From an uncultured Christensenella sp. (GTDB taxonomy: Bacteria > Bacillota > Clostridia > Christensenellales > Borkfalkiaceae): a DNA stretch of 64,000 bases. Made by a program: the position numbers and the translations under genes. Where the stretch lies: NCBI GenBank assembly GCA_910585785.1, contig CAJUEV010000001.1, forward strand, positions 62,001 to 126,000. The letters run 5' to 3'. The notes beneath the pieces are model-generated. The model was not told the DNA's origin, ran no database searches, and was given only the letters and a program-made list of their open reading frames with translations. How positions within the stretch are numbered: the first letter of the stretch is position 1; every line of letters starts with the position of its first letter. Below are positions 17,857-26,602 of this stretch, piece after piece.

Positions 17857-18578
17857 TCAAGTTCACCCAACGCCTGCGCGGCAAGCGCGCACATTACAAC
17901 CGCAGCGGTTTCGGCGCGGAGTATGCGTTTGCCCAAAGTTACGCCGTAAAAGCCGAGTTTTTCCGCTTCTTCAAACTCTTTATGCGAAAAGCCGCCTTCG
18001 CTGCCGACCACAAGCGCAGTCGGACCGTTTATCGCGCGCATATCCGTTGTGGAGTTCTTTAAAAATTCGCACGCAAACAACTTGTTTTTATAACTGCACG
18101 CAGACTTCAACGCGGAATTTAAATCCGCAAAAAAAGCCACCTTCGGCGCGCGCGAACGCAGACATTGCTTTGCCGCCTCTCGCGCAACTTTATTAAGCCG
18201 TTCAAGCTTATTCTCATTCATATAAGCGGAGCAATACTCGGAAGAAAAAATGCCTATTTCCGTCACGCCGAGTTCTGTCGCCTTTTGCACGACAAGTTCG
18301 GTTTTGTCGCCTTTCAGCGCTCCGCACAAAAGATAAATTTGCGCCTTTGGCTCTTTGTCGCCTTCGGTTACCCCTATTATATGCGCCGACAAACAATGTT
18401 TTTCTATTCTTGAAACGATTGCGGAATATTCCTTTCCGCTGCCGTCAAGCAAAACAATTTCGCTGCCCGCCTCTACACGCAAAACGGTTTTGGCGTGAAT
18501 AAACTCCTCGCCTTCAAGCCTTACTTCGGTTGCGACGGGGTCTAAATTTTCAATGAAAAATCTTCTGGGCGTACTCAT
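17853..18578 (-). CDS. rsmE: 16S rRNA m3U1498 methyltransferase RsmE
   Basis: A 241-aa SPOUT-class methyltransferase. The N-terminal PUA-like part (RRFFIENLD...EEFIHAKTVLR) is followed by the knotted domain with KATELGVTEI, VGSEGGFSHKEFEEA and LGKRILRAETAAV, the cofactor-binding knot. It overlaps both operon neighbours by 4 nt (ATGA), indicating coupled translation. Confidence 0.95.
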   Translation of the reverse strand: MSTPRRFFIENLDPVATEVRLEGEEFIHAKTVLRVEAGSEIVLLDGSGKEYSAIVSRIEKHCLSAHIIGVTEGDKEPKAQIYLLCGALKGDKTELVVQKATELGVTEIGIFSSEYCSAYMNENKLERLNKVAREAAKQCLRSRAPKVAFFADLNSALKSACSYKNKLFACEFLKNSTTDMRAINGPTALVVGSEGGFSHKEFEEAEKLGFYGVTLGKRILRAETAAVVMCALAAQALGELE

Positions 18579-19516
18579 AATTTAAACGACAGCGCTATCC
18601 ACTCGCCTTCCTTCAACGTTTTTTCAAGTATAAGATTTTGCGCGGTAAATGCGCTTATAACCATTTGAAGCCTGCTTTCGATAATTCCGCTTAAAATAAG
18701 CGTGCCGCCCTTTTTAAGGTTTTTGGGAATGGACGGCGCAAGCCCGCATAAAATTTCCGCTGTTATGTTTGCAAGCATAATATCGCCCTTTATTTCTGCG
18801 TTGTCCAACAGGTTGGAGTGAGCCACTGTAACTTTATTTGCTACGCCGTTTATCTGCGAATTGTGCTTTGCGCTTTCAACCGCCACATAGTCGATATCGG
18901 TAAGATACGCGTACTCGGCGCCGAGTTTTATTGCCGAAATACCCAAAATTCCGCTTCCGCAGCCCACGTCAATACACACGCTTTGCGGAGTAAGATATTG
19001 CTGCAAAAGTTTAAGGCACATTGCGGTTGTTTCGTGCTCGCCCGTGCCGAAAGCCATATTGCTGTCCAGCAAAACAACCTGTTCTTCGGGCTTGTTTTCA
19101 TACTTAATCCACTCCGGACAAACTACAATTTTTTCGCCTATGTGCAGCGGGCGGAAATGCGTTTTCCAAATTTCAAGCCAATCGTCGCCCTCTACCTCTC
19201 TGCGTGTGCTTTCAAGCGTGCCCAAAGAGACGGCGCCGCCTCCAAGCCGCTTTAATTCTTCCAAATCTTCGCGTATTTTTGGAAGAATAACCTGCGTTTC
19301 GTCCACGGGAATAAACGATTTAACAAGCGCTTCGCCGTTGTCCTGCGTAAGGCTTTCGTCCATATAGTCCCAATAAAGCGCCTTGTTGCGTTGAAGCGCT
19401 ATTACGTCCTTTACGTCCGAGATTGCCACGCCGTAAGTTGTATAGCGCCATAATACGTCGGCAACAAGTTCGCTGCCTTCGCTTGTAGTATGTATTGTAA
19501 GTTCGCAAAATTTCAT
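18575..19516 (-). CDS. prmA: Ribosomal protein L11 methyltransferase PrmA
   Basis: A 313-aa SAM-dependent methyltransferase. Motif I is VDVGCGSGILGISAIKLGA (~residues 182-200) and LANITAEIL is the catalytic-loop segment; the N-terminal L11-binding domain precedes them. It heads the prmA-rsmE-mtaB operon. No Shine-Dalgarno precedes the ATG. Instead an extended -10 lies exactly 6 nt before it (next entry), so the transcript is probably leaderless. Confidence 0.95.
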   Translation of the reverse strand: MKFCELTIHTTSEGSELVADVLWRYTTYGVAISDVKDVIALQRNKALYWDYMDESLTQDNGEALVKSFIPVDETQVILPKIREDLEELKRLGGGAVSLGTLESTRREVEGDDWLEIWKTHFRPLHIGEKIVVCPEWIKYENKPEEQVVLLDSNMAFGTGEHETTAMCLKLLQQYLTPQSVCIDVGCGSGILGISAIKLGAEYAYLTDIDYVAVESAKHNSQINGVANKVTVAHSNLLDNAEIKGDIMLANITAEILCGLAPSIPKNLKKGGTLILSGIIESRLQMVISAFTAQNLILEKTLKEGEWIALSFKL

Positions 19517-19522
19517 AAATTT

Positions 19523-19551
19523 ATTCTATCACTTGCTTGCCGTTATTGCAA
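19523..19551 (-). promoter_or_regulatory. prmA promoter, predicted leaderless start
   Basis: Minus strand: -35 TTGCAA (19546-19551), a 17-nt spacer and -10 TAGAAT (19523-19528) preceded by TGA. Six nt separate the -10 from the ATG at 19516, so normal promoter spacing puts +1 on the A of the start codon. Confidence 0.7.
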
Positions 19552-19617
19552 GAAAAAAGCGCTTCGTTTACAAAACGCAGCGCCCGCTTTAAACACAGGT
19601 ACAAACAATTTGAATTT

Positions 19618-20472
19618 TTAAACTTTATTTTTGGCAAGATACTCTATTGCGGAATGAAGCGCAACGTTGCCTTCACCTGCCGCTTTGATATATTGGTACG
19701 GTCTGCCCGTGCAATCGCCCGCAGCGAATATGCCGTCGATATTAGTCGAGCAATCGCGTCCGACAACAATATGTCCGCCGTTTGTTTCAAGCCCGTGTAC
19801 AAGCGTTGCGGGGGAAACCGCACCCCTTAGCACAAACACGCCGTCTACGTCTATTTTTCCGTCCTTGAATATAACTTCCCGAATTTTCATATCCCCTCTA
19901 AACTCCACGGGGGATTTAAGAATAATTTCCGCTTTGGAAGAAGTTATGTTATAGCCGCGGTATAACGGCATAACGTACGCTTTGCCCGCTATGTCGCAAA
20001 GATACTCCGCCTCGTGCTCGAAGTGTTTATCCGTGCAAAGCACCGCTATCGTCTTGCCCTTATATAAAAGACCGTCGCAAGTTGCGCAATAACTTATGCC
20101 GCGCCCCAAAAACTCGTCTTCACCCGCAACAGGCTTTGAAGTTTCAACGCCAAGACACAAAATAACCGTTTTTGCGTCGTACGTTTCTTTGCCGGCAAGC
20201 AACGAAAATTTTCCGCCCGTTTCATAAACGCCGGTTACAACTTCTTCCTTAATTTCTATGCCCATACTTTCGGTATGATTTTTCAACGTCCAAGCAAGTT
20301 CGTTGCCCGTTATATCGGGCAAACCGGGATAATTTTTTATAAGTTCCGCCTGACCGACTTTTTTTGACGTGGCGCGGCTTGAAAGCCATATAAAATTTTT
20401 GCCGAGAACTTTTGCGTTGATTGCCGCGGAAACGCCCGCGGGACCTCCGCCTATAATTGCTATATCGTACAT
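19618..20472 (-). CDS. Thioredoxin-reductase-like FAD oxidoreductase
   Basis: A 284-aa flavoprotein of the TrxB fold. FAD motif GGGPAGVSAAINA is at ~residues 8-20, the redox-active CATCDGLLYKG at ~130, and the C-terminal FAD site IFAAGDCTG near the end. It is shorter than canonical TrxB (~310 aa). The second GxGxxG motif that binds NAD(P)H is degenerate (KTIAVLCTDKHFEHE), so NADPH use is doubtful and a ferredoxin- or other donor-linked form is possible. It sits downstream of the hydrogenase terminator with its own promoter-like TATAAC (20480-20485), 7 nt before the ATG and without a Shine-Dalgarno. Confidence 0.85.
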   Translation of the reverse strand: MYDIAIIGGGPAGVSAAINAKVLGKNFIWLSSRATSKKVGQAELIKNYPGLPDITGNELAWTLKNHTESMGIEIKEEVVTGVYETGGKFSLLAGKETYDAKTVILCLGVETSKPVAGEDEFLGRGISYCATCDGLLYKGKTIAVLCTDKHFEHEAEYLCDIAGKAYVMPLYRGYNITSSKAEIILKSPVEFRGDMKIREVIFKDGKIDVDGVFVLRGAVSPATLVHGLETNGGHIVVGRDCSTNIDGIFAAGDCTGRPYQYIKAAGEGNVALHSAIEYLAKNKV

Positions 20473-20504
20473 ATATTTAGTTATAACCTTTTTAACTGTT
20501 TTCT

Positions 20505-20535
20505 AAAAGCCCCGCGCGAAAAGCGCGGGGCTTTT
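20505..20535 (-). terminator. Terminator of the lgt-hydrogenase unit
   Basis: AAAAGCCCCGCGC and its complement form a 13-bp stem with T residues following on the minus strand, 50 nt past the hydrogenase stop. Confidence 0.85.
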
Positions 20536-20584
20536 GTCCGCTTTATTTTAATTTGTCCGCTTTATTTTGATATGGCAAATAAAT

Positions 20585-22099
20585 TTAATCCATTTTTGAA
20601 AGTTTTTCAGCCAAATCTTCCATTTCGCGCGGGGGATAAGACTGCTGACTTTCTTTAACCGTCTGTTCAACCGCTATTTTCGCGCGCTCGGGCGGGATTA
20701 TGGTTCCCACGCCCGCAACGCAGCCGCCGGGGCAACCCATACCCTCTATAAGATATCCGTTCAACTTGCCCGCCTTTGCCAGAGTGAGTATTTTTTTGCA
20801 ATCGGTAAGCCCTTCCGCGTGCTGAATTTTTACCTCGGTATCGGGGAAATATTCCTTAACGCAGCCTTCGATAGCGCTTGCAACTCCGCCAGCGCAAGCA
20901 TAGCCCCTGCCCGCGCCCGTCGCTTTTATGCGCACGGGAAGCTCTTCCAATTCTTCAAGATTTAAGCCTTTGGCGTCAAACATTCCGGCAAGTTCTTCAA
21001 ACGTAATTACAAAGTCCACGTGGCTTCTTACCGTTTTTCTGGACGCTTCAAGTTTTTTGGCGGCGCAAGGTCCTATAAACACCACGCGCGCTTCCGGTCT
21101 GTTTGCCTTTATCGAACGCGCGGTTGCAACCATAGGAGTAAGTTCTTCCGAAACTTCGGAAGCAAGGTCGGGAAACTGCTTTTTGACAAGCACCGCCCAC
21201 GCGGGACAGCAGCTTGTGAAAAGGAAAGGCAATTTGCCCGTGGCGACTTCGTTTACGTAATGATGCGCTTCCGCAATGCAGCCGACGTCCGCGCCGACGG
21301 CGACTTCGTAAACGTCCTTAAAGCCCAGCGCAAGCAACGCGGACTTCATTTTGCCAGGCGTAACCTTGGGTCCGAACTGTCCTATAATTGCGGGCGCGAC
21401 GGCAGCCACAACTTCGTCACCCCTCTTTATCGCCTGAATTAATTGAAATATCTGTGATTTATCCGCGATTGCGCCGAACGGGCAGGCGGACATACATTGC
21501 CCGCAAGCAACGCATTTATCCACGTCAATATGCGCCCTGCCGAACTCGTCGGAAGAAATTGCCTTTACGCCGCAAGCGTGCGCGCAGGGGCGTATGTGAC
21601 GGGCGATTGCGTCGTAAGGGCACGCGGATTTGCATTTGCCGCACTTTATGCACTTGGACTGGTCGATAAACGCCTTTCCGTTTTGAATTGAAACGGCGCC
21701 TTTGGGACAATTTTTAATGCACGCGTGCGAAACGCAGTTGCGGCACTGGTCGGATACAACGTACTCGTTGTCCGGACACTTGTCGCACGCGGACGGAATA
21801 ACCTGCATCAAAGGCGGCTCGTAATACTTTTCCGCAATGGTGCTTTTGTCAACTCCCGCCGTAATATGTACGGGTTTGTTTGCAGGGCGCAACGAAAGCC
21901 CCATTGCAAGACGAACCCTTTCGGAAGCGATTTGCCTTTCGCGGTAAATACTTTCGCGGTACTGCGGCACCTCGTTGGGGGTGATTAGGTAAGGAATTTC
22001 TTCCAAATCGCTTGCGTAATTTTCGGACTCGTACGCGACTTTCGCAACTTCCGTAAAAACTTTTCTTCTTAAATCGGTAACAACGCTTTGACTTTTCAT
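20585..22099 (-). CDS. [FeFe]-hydrogenase, group B type
   Basis: A 504-aa monomeric iron hydrogenase. Residues ~105-205 carry Cys-rich ferredoxin modules (CDKCPDNEYV, CIKCGKCKSACP, CVACGQCMSACP). The H-cluster motifs are TSCCPAW (295-301), GPCAAKKLE (343-351) and GMGCPGGC (453-460). The second differs from the usual MPCxxKxxE and the arrangement fits the little-studied group B enzymes. It should oxidise or evolve hydrogen with ferredoxin in an anaerobe. GGAGAGG precedes the ATG. No hydE/F/G maturases are in this window. The 56-nt gap to lgt suggests co-transcription. Confidence 0.92.
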   Translation of the reverse strand: MKSQSVVTDLRRKVFTEVAKVAYESENYASDLEEIPYLITPNEVPQYRESIYRERQIASERVRLAMGLSLRPANKPVHITAGVDKSTIAEKYYEPPLMQVIPSACDKCPDNEYVVSDQCRNCVSHACIKNCPKGAVSIQNGKAFIDQSKCIKCGKCKSACPYDAIARHIRPCAHACGVKAISSDEFGRAHIDVDKCVACGQCMSACPFGAIADKSQIFQLIQAIKRGDEVVAAVAPAIIGQFGPKVTPGKMKSALLALGFKDVYEVAVGADVGCIAEAHHYVNEVATGKLPFLFTSCCPAWAVLVKKQFPDLASEVSEELTPMVATARSIKANRPEARVVFIGPCAAKKLEASRKTVRSHVDFVITFEELAGMFDAKGLNLEELEELPVRIKATGAGRGYACAGGVASAIEGCVKEYFPDTEVKIQHAEGLTDCKKILTLAKAGKLNGYLIEGMGCPGGCVAGVGTIIPPERAKIAVEQTVKESQQSYPPREMEDLAEKLSKMD

Positions 22100-22155
22100 A
22101 ACCTCTCCGTAAAACAGGATTTTATCCGTAAATTATTTTAAATTAACTTTTGCAA

Positions 22156-23157
22156 TTATTGCTTTTCGCCGTTTTGCGACTTGTCGCCGCCGTTTTCAGC
22201 CGTTTTTTCTTCCGACTGTTTCTCGCTTTCGACGGGCTGCTCCGCGCCGGAGCCTTCAACGGAAACCGCAACCGCTGCCGCTTTTTCGTCCGATTTGCTT
22301 TTTCTTACCGAAGGCTGCAACTCGGGGTGCTTCATATATTTTGAAAGCACGTAATACTGCAAAAAGAAATAGCCGACGCCTATAATTACCATAAGTATGG
22401 ACCAGAATTGAGAGGGCGAAAGCGCCGTGCCTATAAACTGCCCCCTGTCGTCGCCGCGGGCAAACTCTATGCCGAAGCGCCAGATTCCGTAAGCAACGGC
22501 GTACAAGCCGAAGTTATAGTTGAATTTAAATTTGAAGTACAAAAATATCATAACCGCGGCAAGCACAATCAAAAACGCCATTTCGAAAAGCTGCAAAGGC
22601 ACAACTCTTTCGCCCATAGTTACCGCGCCCGTAAGTTCGCTGTAACTGCGCGCGCAAAAAAGTCCGTACCACGCGTCCGTTTGCTTTCCGTAACAGCAGC
22701 CGCCGAAAAAGCAACCGAGTCTGCCAAAGGCGTGCGCTATCGCAATGCCCGCGGGAATAAACGGAAGCGCGTCCGTAATGGTCGCGTTCATATTGTTTTG
22801 CAAAAATTTAATTTTTGTGCGCGGCGCGATTACGTACATATAAAGCGAATATACGCCGAGAAAACTTACTACCCCGCCTATAAGTCCGCCTATAAACGTC
22901 ATACCGCTAAGGCTGAAACCGCCGGAAGGATTTTCTATATAGTTGTAAAGTCCCTGAAAAAGCGCGGCTGAAAAAATACCGAAGCCCGTGCCGAAAACGC
23001 CTATAAACAGTATTTTGTCGGTAGCGTCTTCGTTGAAGTTCTTTTTCCACATAGTAAACATAAGAAAGGCAAAACACGCTATTATGCCCACCGCCATACA
23101 TATGCCGTAGGGATATACGCTTAAACTGCCTATTGAAAACAGAGGTTGAGGATGCAT
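22156..23157 (-). CDS. lgt: Prolipoprotein diacylglyceryl transferase
   Basis: A 333-aa membrane enzyme that attaches diacylglycerol to lipobox cysteines, such as that of the ABC binding protein here. Seven helices are expected; the family signature region is HAFGRLGCFFGGCCYGK (~residues 149-165), with the catalytic region RFGIEFARGDDRGQ after it. The last ~50 residues form an Ala/Glu-rich cytoplasmic tail (KSDEKAAAVAVSVEG...) beyond the usual end of the enzyme. AAAGGATAAGC precedes the ATG. Confidence 0.95.
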   Translation of the reverse strand: MHPQPLFSIGSLSVYPYGICMAVGIIACFAFLMFTMWKKNFNEDATDKILFIGVFGTGFGIFSAALFQGLYNYIENPSGGFSLSGMTFIGGLIGGVVSFLGVYSLYMYVIAPRTKIKFLQNNMNATITDALPFIPAGIAIAHAFGRLGCFFGGCCYGKQTDAWYGLFCARSYSELTGAVTMGERVVPLQLFEMAFLIVLAAVMIFLYFKFKFNYNFGLYAVAYGIWRFGIEFARGDDRGQFIGTALSPSQFWSILMVIIGVGYFFLQYYVLSKYMKHPELQPSVRKSKSDEKAAAVAVSVEGSGAEQPVESEKQSEEKTAENGGDKSQNGEKQ

Positions 23158-23200
23158 AGCTTATCCTTTATAACAATATAACAAAAAAATTCTTGTAAAC

Positions 23201-23229
23201 AATCTATCACTTTTACGCAAAATTGTCAA
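23201..23229 (-). promoter_or_regulatory. lgt promoter
   Basis: Minus strand: TTGACA (23224-23229), a 17-nt spacer and TAGATT (23201-23206) preceded by TGA. It gives a normal leader of ~37 nt carrying a Shine-Dalgarno, in contrast to the leaderless-type promoters nearby. Confidence 0.75.
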
Positions 23230-23260
23230 CAATATTGCCCGTTGTGCCAGCCCTGCGCGC

Positions 23261-23294
23261 AAAAAAACCGCCTGCGCACACGGGCGCGGCGGCG
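23261..23294 (-). terminator. Terminator of the SSB-like gene
   Basis: A GC-rich stem (CCGCC...CGC / GCG...GGCGG) followed by seven T residues on the minus strand, ~32 nt past the stop. Confidence 0.75.
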
Positions 23295-23325
23295 GACTGT
23301 ATTTATTTTAAACGGTAAAAAAACG

Positions 23326-24012
23326 TTACTCGTTGCCTTCAAAAAGTCTGGGCGCCGAATACAAGTCGAATTCTTCGTCTATGTCAAACTCCGAGTCGTC
23401 GTCAAACGCCGCAAGTTTTGAAATGGATACTTCATACGCGGTCATAGTAATAAAACTTTCGTCGGGCTGCTTTTTTTGGTATTCTCTGCTTTGAATACGT
23501 CCCGAAAGCGCAACCCTGTCGCCCACGGCAAGATTTCTTACAAACCTTGCGTTTCTGCCCCACGCTATCGCGGGTATATAGTCCGATTTATTGTAACTGC
23601 GGTTTACCGCCACAAGAAGGTCGGCAATTTCGCGGTTGAAGGGCGTTGTGCGGTACACGGGCGGTTTGCAAATATACCCCGAAAGCACTATCGAGTTGGG
23701 GTTTTTGCCCGGCTGAGTGTCAAGAAGTTCTCTCACAAACACCGTAAGCATAAGCCGCGAACGCCCGTTTTCAAGTTTGTTGTACGAGCGGAACTGCCCC
23801 AACGCGCATATAAAGCCGCCCGGCTTCATATCCTCCGTCATAATCCTTTCGGATACGGTTACGGGAAGCACGTCCGCCTGCCCCGAAAGCCGCATAACTT
23901 TTACCTGAAATTCGTAAAAGCCTTCGCCGTACACCTCGTGCGAAAATTGCGCTTCCGACACGATTTCTCCGTAAATATAGACCTTGTTGTTTTTTTCCGT
24001 GTTGTAATTCAT
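23326..24012 (-). CDS. Single-stranded-DNA-binding (OB-fold) protein with two SSB-like modules
   Basis: A 228-aa protein with two OB-fold segments: residues ~8-95 (NKVYIYGEIVSEAQFSHEVY...) and ~105-195 (NSIVLSGYICKPPVYRTTPF, then IPAIAWGRNARFVRNLAVGD), the latter SSB-like. The acidic tail (DDDSEFDIDEEFD) resembles the protein-docking tails of SSBs. I start at the ATG at 24012, 7 nt after GGAGG; a TTG four codons earlier is unlikely. Tandem SSB-like proteins are seen in several Clostridia beside the main SSB. A housekeeping or a conjugation/phage-related role cannot be told apart. Confidence 0.75.
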   Translation of the reverse strand: MNYNTEKNNKVYIYGEIVSEAQFSHEVYGEGFYEFQVKVMRLSGQADVLPVTVSERIMTEDMKPGGFICALGQFRSYNKLENGRSRLMLTVFVRELLDTQPGKNPNSIVLSGYICKPPVYRTTPFNREIADLLVAVNRSYNKSDYIPAIAWGRNARFVRNLAVGDRVALSGRIQSREYQKKQPDESFITMTAYEVSISKLAAFDDDSEFDIDEEFDLYSAPRLFEGNE

Positions 24013-24097
24013 ATATGCCTCCAAAAAAGTTTTTCCTATATATTTTTGCGGCGGGATTTGCGCCGCGTTAAAACCCTTTTTAGTGGGTTTGCGCGGT

Positions 24098-24868
24098 TTA
24101 TGCCGCCTGCTTTTGCCTGCCCGTTCCGTCGATTACATAATTTTCCTTATAAATCAGTTCGTCTACGGGAACGAAAGTATATCCTCTGTTTTTAAGCGTT
24201 TCCAAAATAATGGGAACAGCCTCGGCAGTGTGCAATCCGTTGTTGTGCATAAGTATGATTGAACCGTTTTGGACGCCGTTTATAACTCGCATAGATATGT
24301 CCGAAGCGGATAAATCTTTCCAATCCAGACTGTCTACGTCCCACTGAATAGTGTAATAGCCCAACTCGCTTGCGGTTTTTATTAGTTCGTCGTCATAATC
24401 TCCGTAGGGGGGACGGAAAAGCTCTACCTTTTTGCCCGTTATGTTTTGGATTGCCTGCGACGAAACGTTGAGTTCTTTCTTTATTTCTTCCGAGTTTTGC
24501 TTGCTCATATAAGAGTGTGTTGAAGAATGTGTGCCTATGCTGTGACCCGCGTCCGAAATTTTTTTGACGAAATCGGGGTATTTAGTCGTCCAGAATTCGA
24601 CCATAAACCACGTTGAGCGCACGTCGGCAAATTCAAGCGCGTCCAAAATTTTGTCGGTGTATTCCGTTCCCCAGGCGCAGTCGAAGGTGATTGCCACCTT
24701 TTTTTCGGTAGTTTCTACCGAATAGATGGGAACAAGCCTTGGCGTATTGCCGAAGTACACCGCATAAGCGCCGGTGAAGTATGTAGTTACGCACAGCGCC
24801 GCCAGCAGCGCGAACGCCGCGAAGGAAAACAGAATAGTTTTAAGTTTATAAACGCGAACCAAACTCAT
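24098..24868 (-). CDS. pdaB: Polysaccharide deacetylase, PdaB-like
   Basis: A 256-aa NodB-fold deacetylase with an N-terminal membrane anchor (~residues 12-33). The motifs are TFDCAWG (motif 1), HSSTHS (the metal His pair), RPPYGDYD and the late ILMHNNG. The second Asp of the usual TFDD motif is replaced by Cys (FDC), as in sporulation PdaB proteins, so activity may be reduced. The ATG has no Shine-Dalgarno; TATTAT (24874-24879) lies 5 nt upstream, one of the leaderless-type starts. Confidence 0.85.
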   Translation of the reverse strand: MSLVRVYKLKTILFSFAAFALLAALCVTTYFTGAYAVYFGNTPRLVPIYSVETTEKKVAITFDCAWGTEYTDKILDALEFADVRSTWFMVEFWTTKYPDFVKKISDAGHSIGTHSSTHSYMSKQNSEEIKKELNVSSQAIQNITGKKVELFRPPYGDYDDELIKTASELGYYTIQWDVDSLDWKDLSASDISMRVINGVQNGSIILMHNNGLHTAEAVPIILETLKNRGYTFVPVDELIYKENYVIDGTGRQKQAA

Positions 24869-25059
24869 ATCCGATAATACCCGTTAAAGAATAGATTTTT
24901 TTGTCTTTGATTAAGTTATTTTGTGTTTTTTTGTAAAAAACGCATTTTGGGCTTACGCCGCGAACCCGCAAAAAACATAATCCGCACGGACTGCCTTTTG
25001 AAATATGTTTATTAAGCCCGTCCTGAAAATATGAATTTTTTTATGCGCAATAAAAAAGA

Positions 25060-25087
25060 GCCGCGGCGGAAAATTTTCCGCCGCGGC
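25060..25087 (-). terminator. Terminator of rarA
   Basis: A perfect 28-nt palindrome, GCCGCGGCGGAAAA and its complement, with CTCTTTTTTA following on the minus strand, ~65 nt past the rarA stop. Confidence 0.85.
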
Positions 25088-25153
25088 GCATTGGCTTGCC
25101 GTTATTTATTGAATTTAAATATTTAATCGATAAGTCTAAAAGCCGCTTACCCT

Positions 25154-26467
25154 TTATTTTAACTTGCCTTTATCCTTTCTTATTTGCTTTACCGTTTTTT
25201 CAAACCCGTAATCGGAAGGTGAATAATAAATTTTGTCTTTCAGACTGTCGGGAAGGTATTGCTGCTCTACATATCCGCCCGCAAAATCGTGCGGGTATTT
25301 ATATTTGTAACTTTGCGACTTTGTCTGCTTGTCGCCGAAGGTGTTGTCCTTTAAATAGGCGGGAACCCCTTCGTCGTCGCGCACGTTGGTAGCGTCGCTT
25401 TTGGCGGCGTTCATAGCCGCAATTACGGTGTTGCTTTTGGGCGCCTCGCACACGTAGATTATTGCGGAAGAAAGCGGAATTATTCCCTCGGGATAACCGG
25501 TTTTTTCCAAAGCGTACATTGCGGACGCGGCAACCACCAGGGCGTTGGGGTCGGACATACCCACGTCCTCGCAAGAGTGAATTATAAGTCTGCGCGCGAC
25601 TATCATAGGGTCGCAACCGCCCTCTATAAGACGCATCGCGTAATACAGCGCGGCGTTGGCGTCGCTGCCCCTGAGAGATTTGCAAAAAGCGGACAAGTAG
25701 TCGTAAAAAGCGTCCTCGTTATAAGCCATAGCCTTGCGCTGAATCGACTGCTCGGCGTCGGAAAGTTTTACTAAAATTTTTCCGTCCGCAAGTGGCGGGG
25801 TTGTAAGCACCGCAAGTTCAAGCGCGTTGTACGCCGTGCGCAAATCTCCGCCGGCAACTCGCGCGATATGGTCGAGAGCCTCGCTTTCCACTTCCGCAGA
25901 ATATTCCCCCAATCCGCGGCGCTTATCTTTAAGCGCTTTTACCATTGCCCCGCGAATATCATCAAACGAAAGCCGTTTAAACTCGAACACCCGACAGCGC
26001 GAAACTATTGCGGGAGTCATAGAGGCAAACGGATTTTCCGTGGTCGAACCTATAAAAATTATAGTTCCCTGCTCGATTGCGGGAAGCAGCGAATCGGACT
26101 GGGTTTTGTTGAAACGGTGGCACTCGTCCAGCATAAGGTACGTGCGTTTGCCGTACATTTTTAACGCGTCGCGCGCCTGTTCAACCGCCTTTTTTACGTC
26201 CGCCACGCCCGACTGCACGGCGTTAAGTTTTATAAACTCGCCGTGGGTGGTTTGCGCTATTATATTTGCAAGAGTGGTTTTGCCGGTACCGGGAGGTCCC
26301 CAAAAAATGCAGCTGCCAAGCCTGTCCAAAGAAATTGCGCGGCGCAAAAGCGAGCCTTCCGCAACAATGTGCGACTGCCCTATAAAGTCGTTTAAATTGT
26401 TTGCGCGCATACGCTCGGCAAGGGGTTTCGCCGTATCCTCGTTGCCGTTTAAATCGAATAAATCCAT
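25154..26467 (-). CDS. rarA: Replication-associated recombination protein A (RarA/MgsA)
   Basis: A 437-aa AAA+ ATPase acting at stalled replication forks. Walker A is GPPGTGKTT (~residues 58-66), Walker B is LMLDECHRFNKTQ, sensor 1 is FIGSTTENP, and the arginine finger lies in SRCRVFEFK. The C-terminal MgsA domain contains GSDANAALYYAMRLIEGG and the EDVGMSDP signature. The family usually has DEIHRF; Cys replaces Ile here. No clear ribosome site is visible (GGTAAAATAT before the ATG). Confidence 0.95.
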   Translation of the reverse strand: MDLFDLNGNEDTAKPLAERMRANNLNDFIGQSHIVAEGSLLRRAISLDRLGSCIFWGPPGTGKTTLANIIAQTTHGEFIKLNAVQSGVADVKKAVEQARDALKMYGKRTYLMLDECHRFNKTQSDSLLPAIEQGTIIFIGSTTENPFASMTPAIVSRCRVFEFKRLSFDDIRGAMVKALKDKRRGLGEYSAEVESEALDHIARVAGGDLRTAYNALELAVLTTPPLADGKILVKLSDAEQSIQRKAMAYNEDAFYDYLSAFCKSLRGSDANAALYYAMRLIEGGCDPMIVARRLIIHSCEDVGMSDPNALVVAASAMYALEKTGYPEGIIPLSSAIIYVCEAPKSNTVIAAMNAAKSDATNVRDDEGVPAYLKDNTFGDKQTKSQSYKYKYPHDFAGGYVEQQYLPDSLKDKIYYSPSDYGFEKTVKQIRKDKGKLK

Positions 26468-26602
26468 ATATTTTACCGTTTTGCAAAATTCCGTTTTTCA
26501 AATTTTGCATTTTTTACGCGTGCCGCTCCGCTTAACAGTCGCCGCAAATTTTGCCGAAAAGCACTAAAATTTGTGCGACAAATCGTACGCCGAACGGAAG
26601 AC

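Noticed and set aside
24064..24098. Terminator after pdaB (AACCC...GGGTT)
   Set aside because: Only a 5-bp core stem with a short T tract; too weak to list as a feature, although termination here would make sense.
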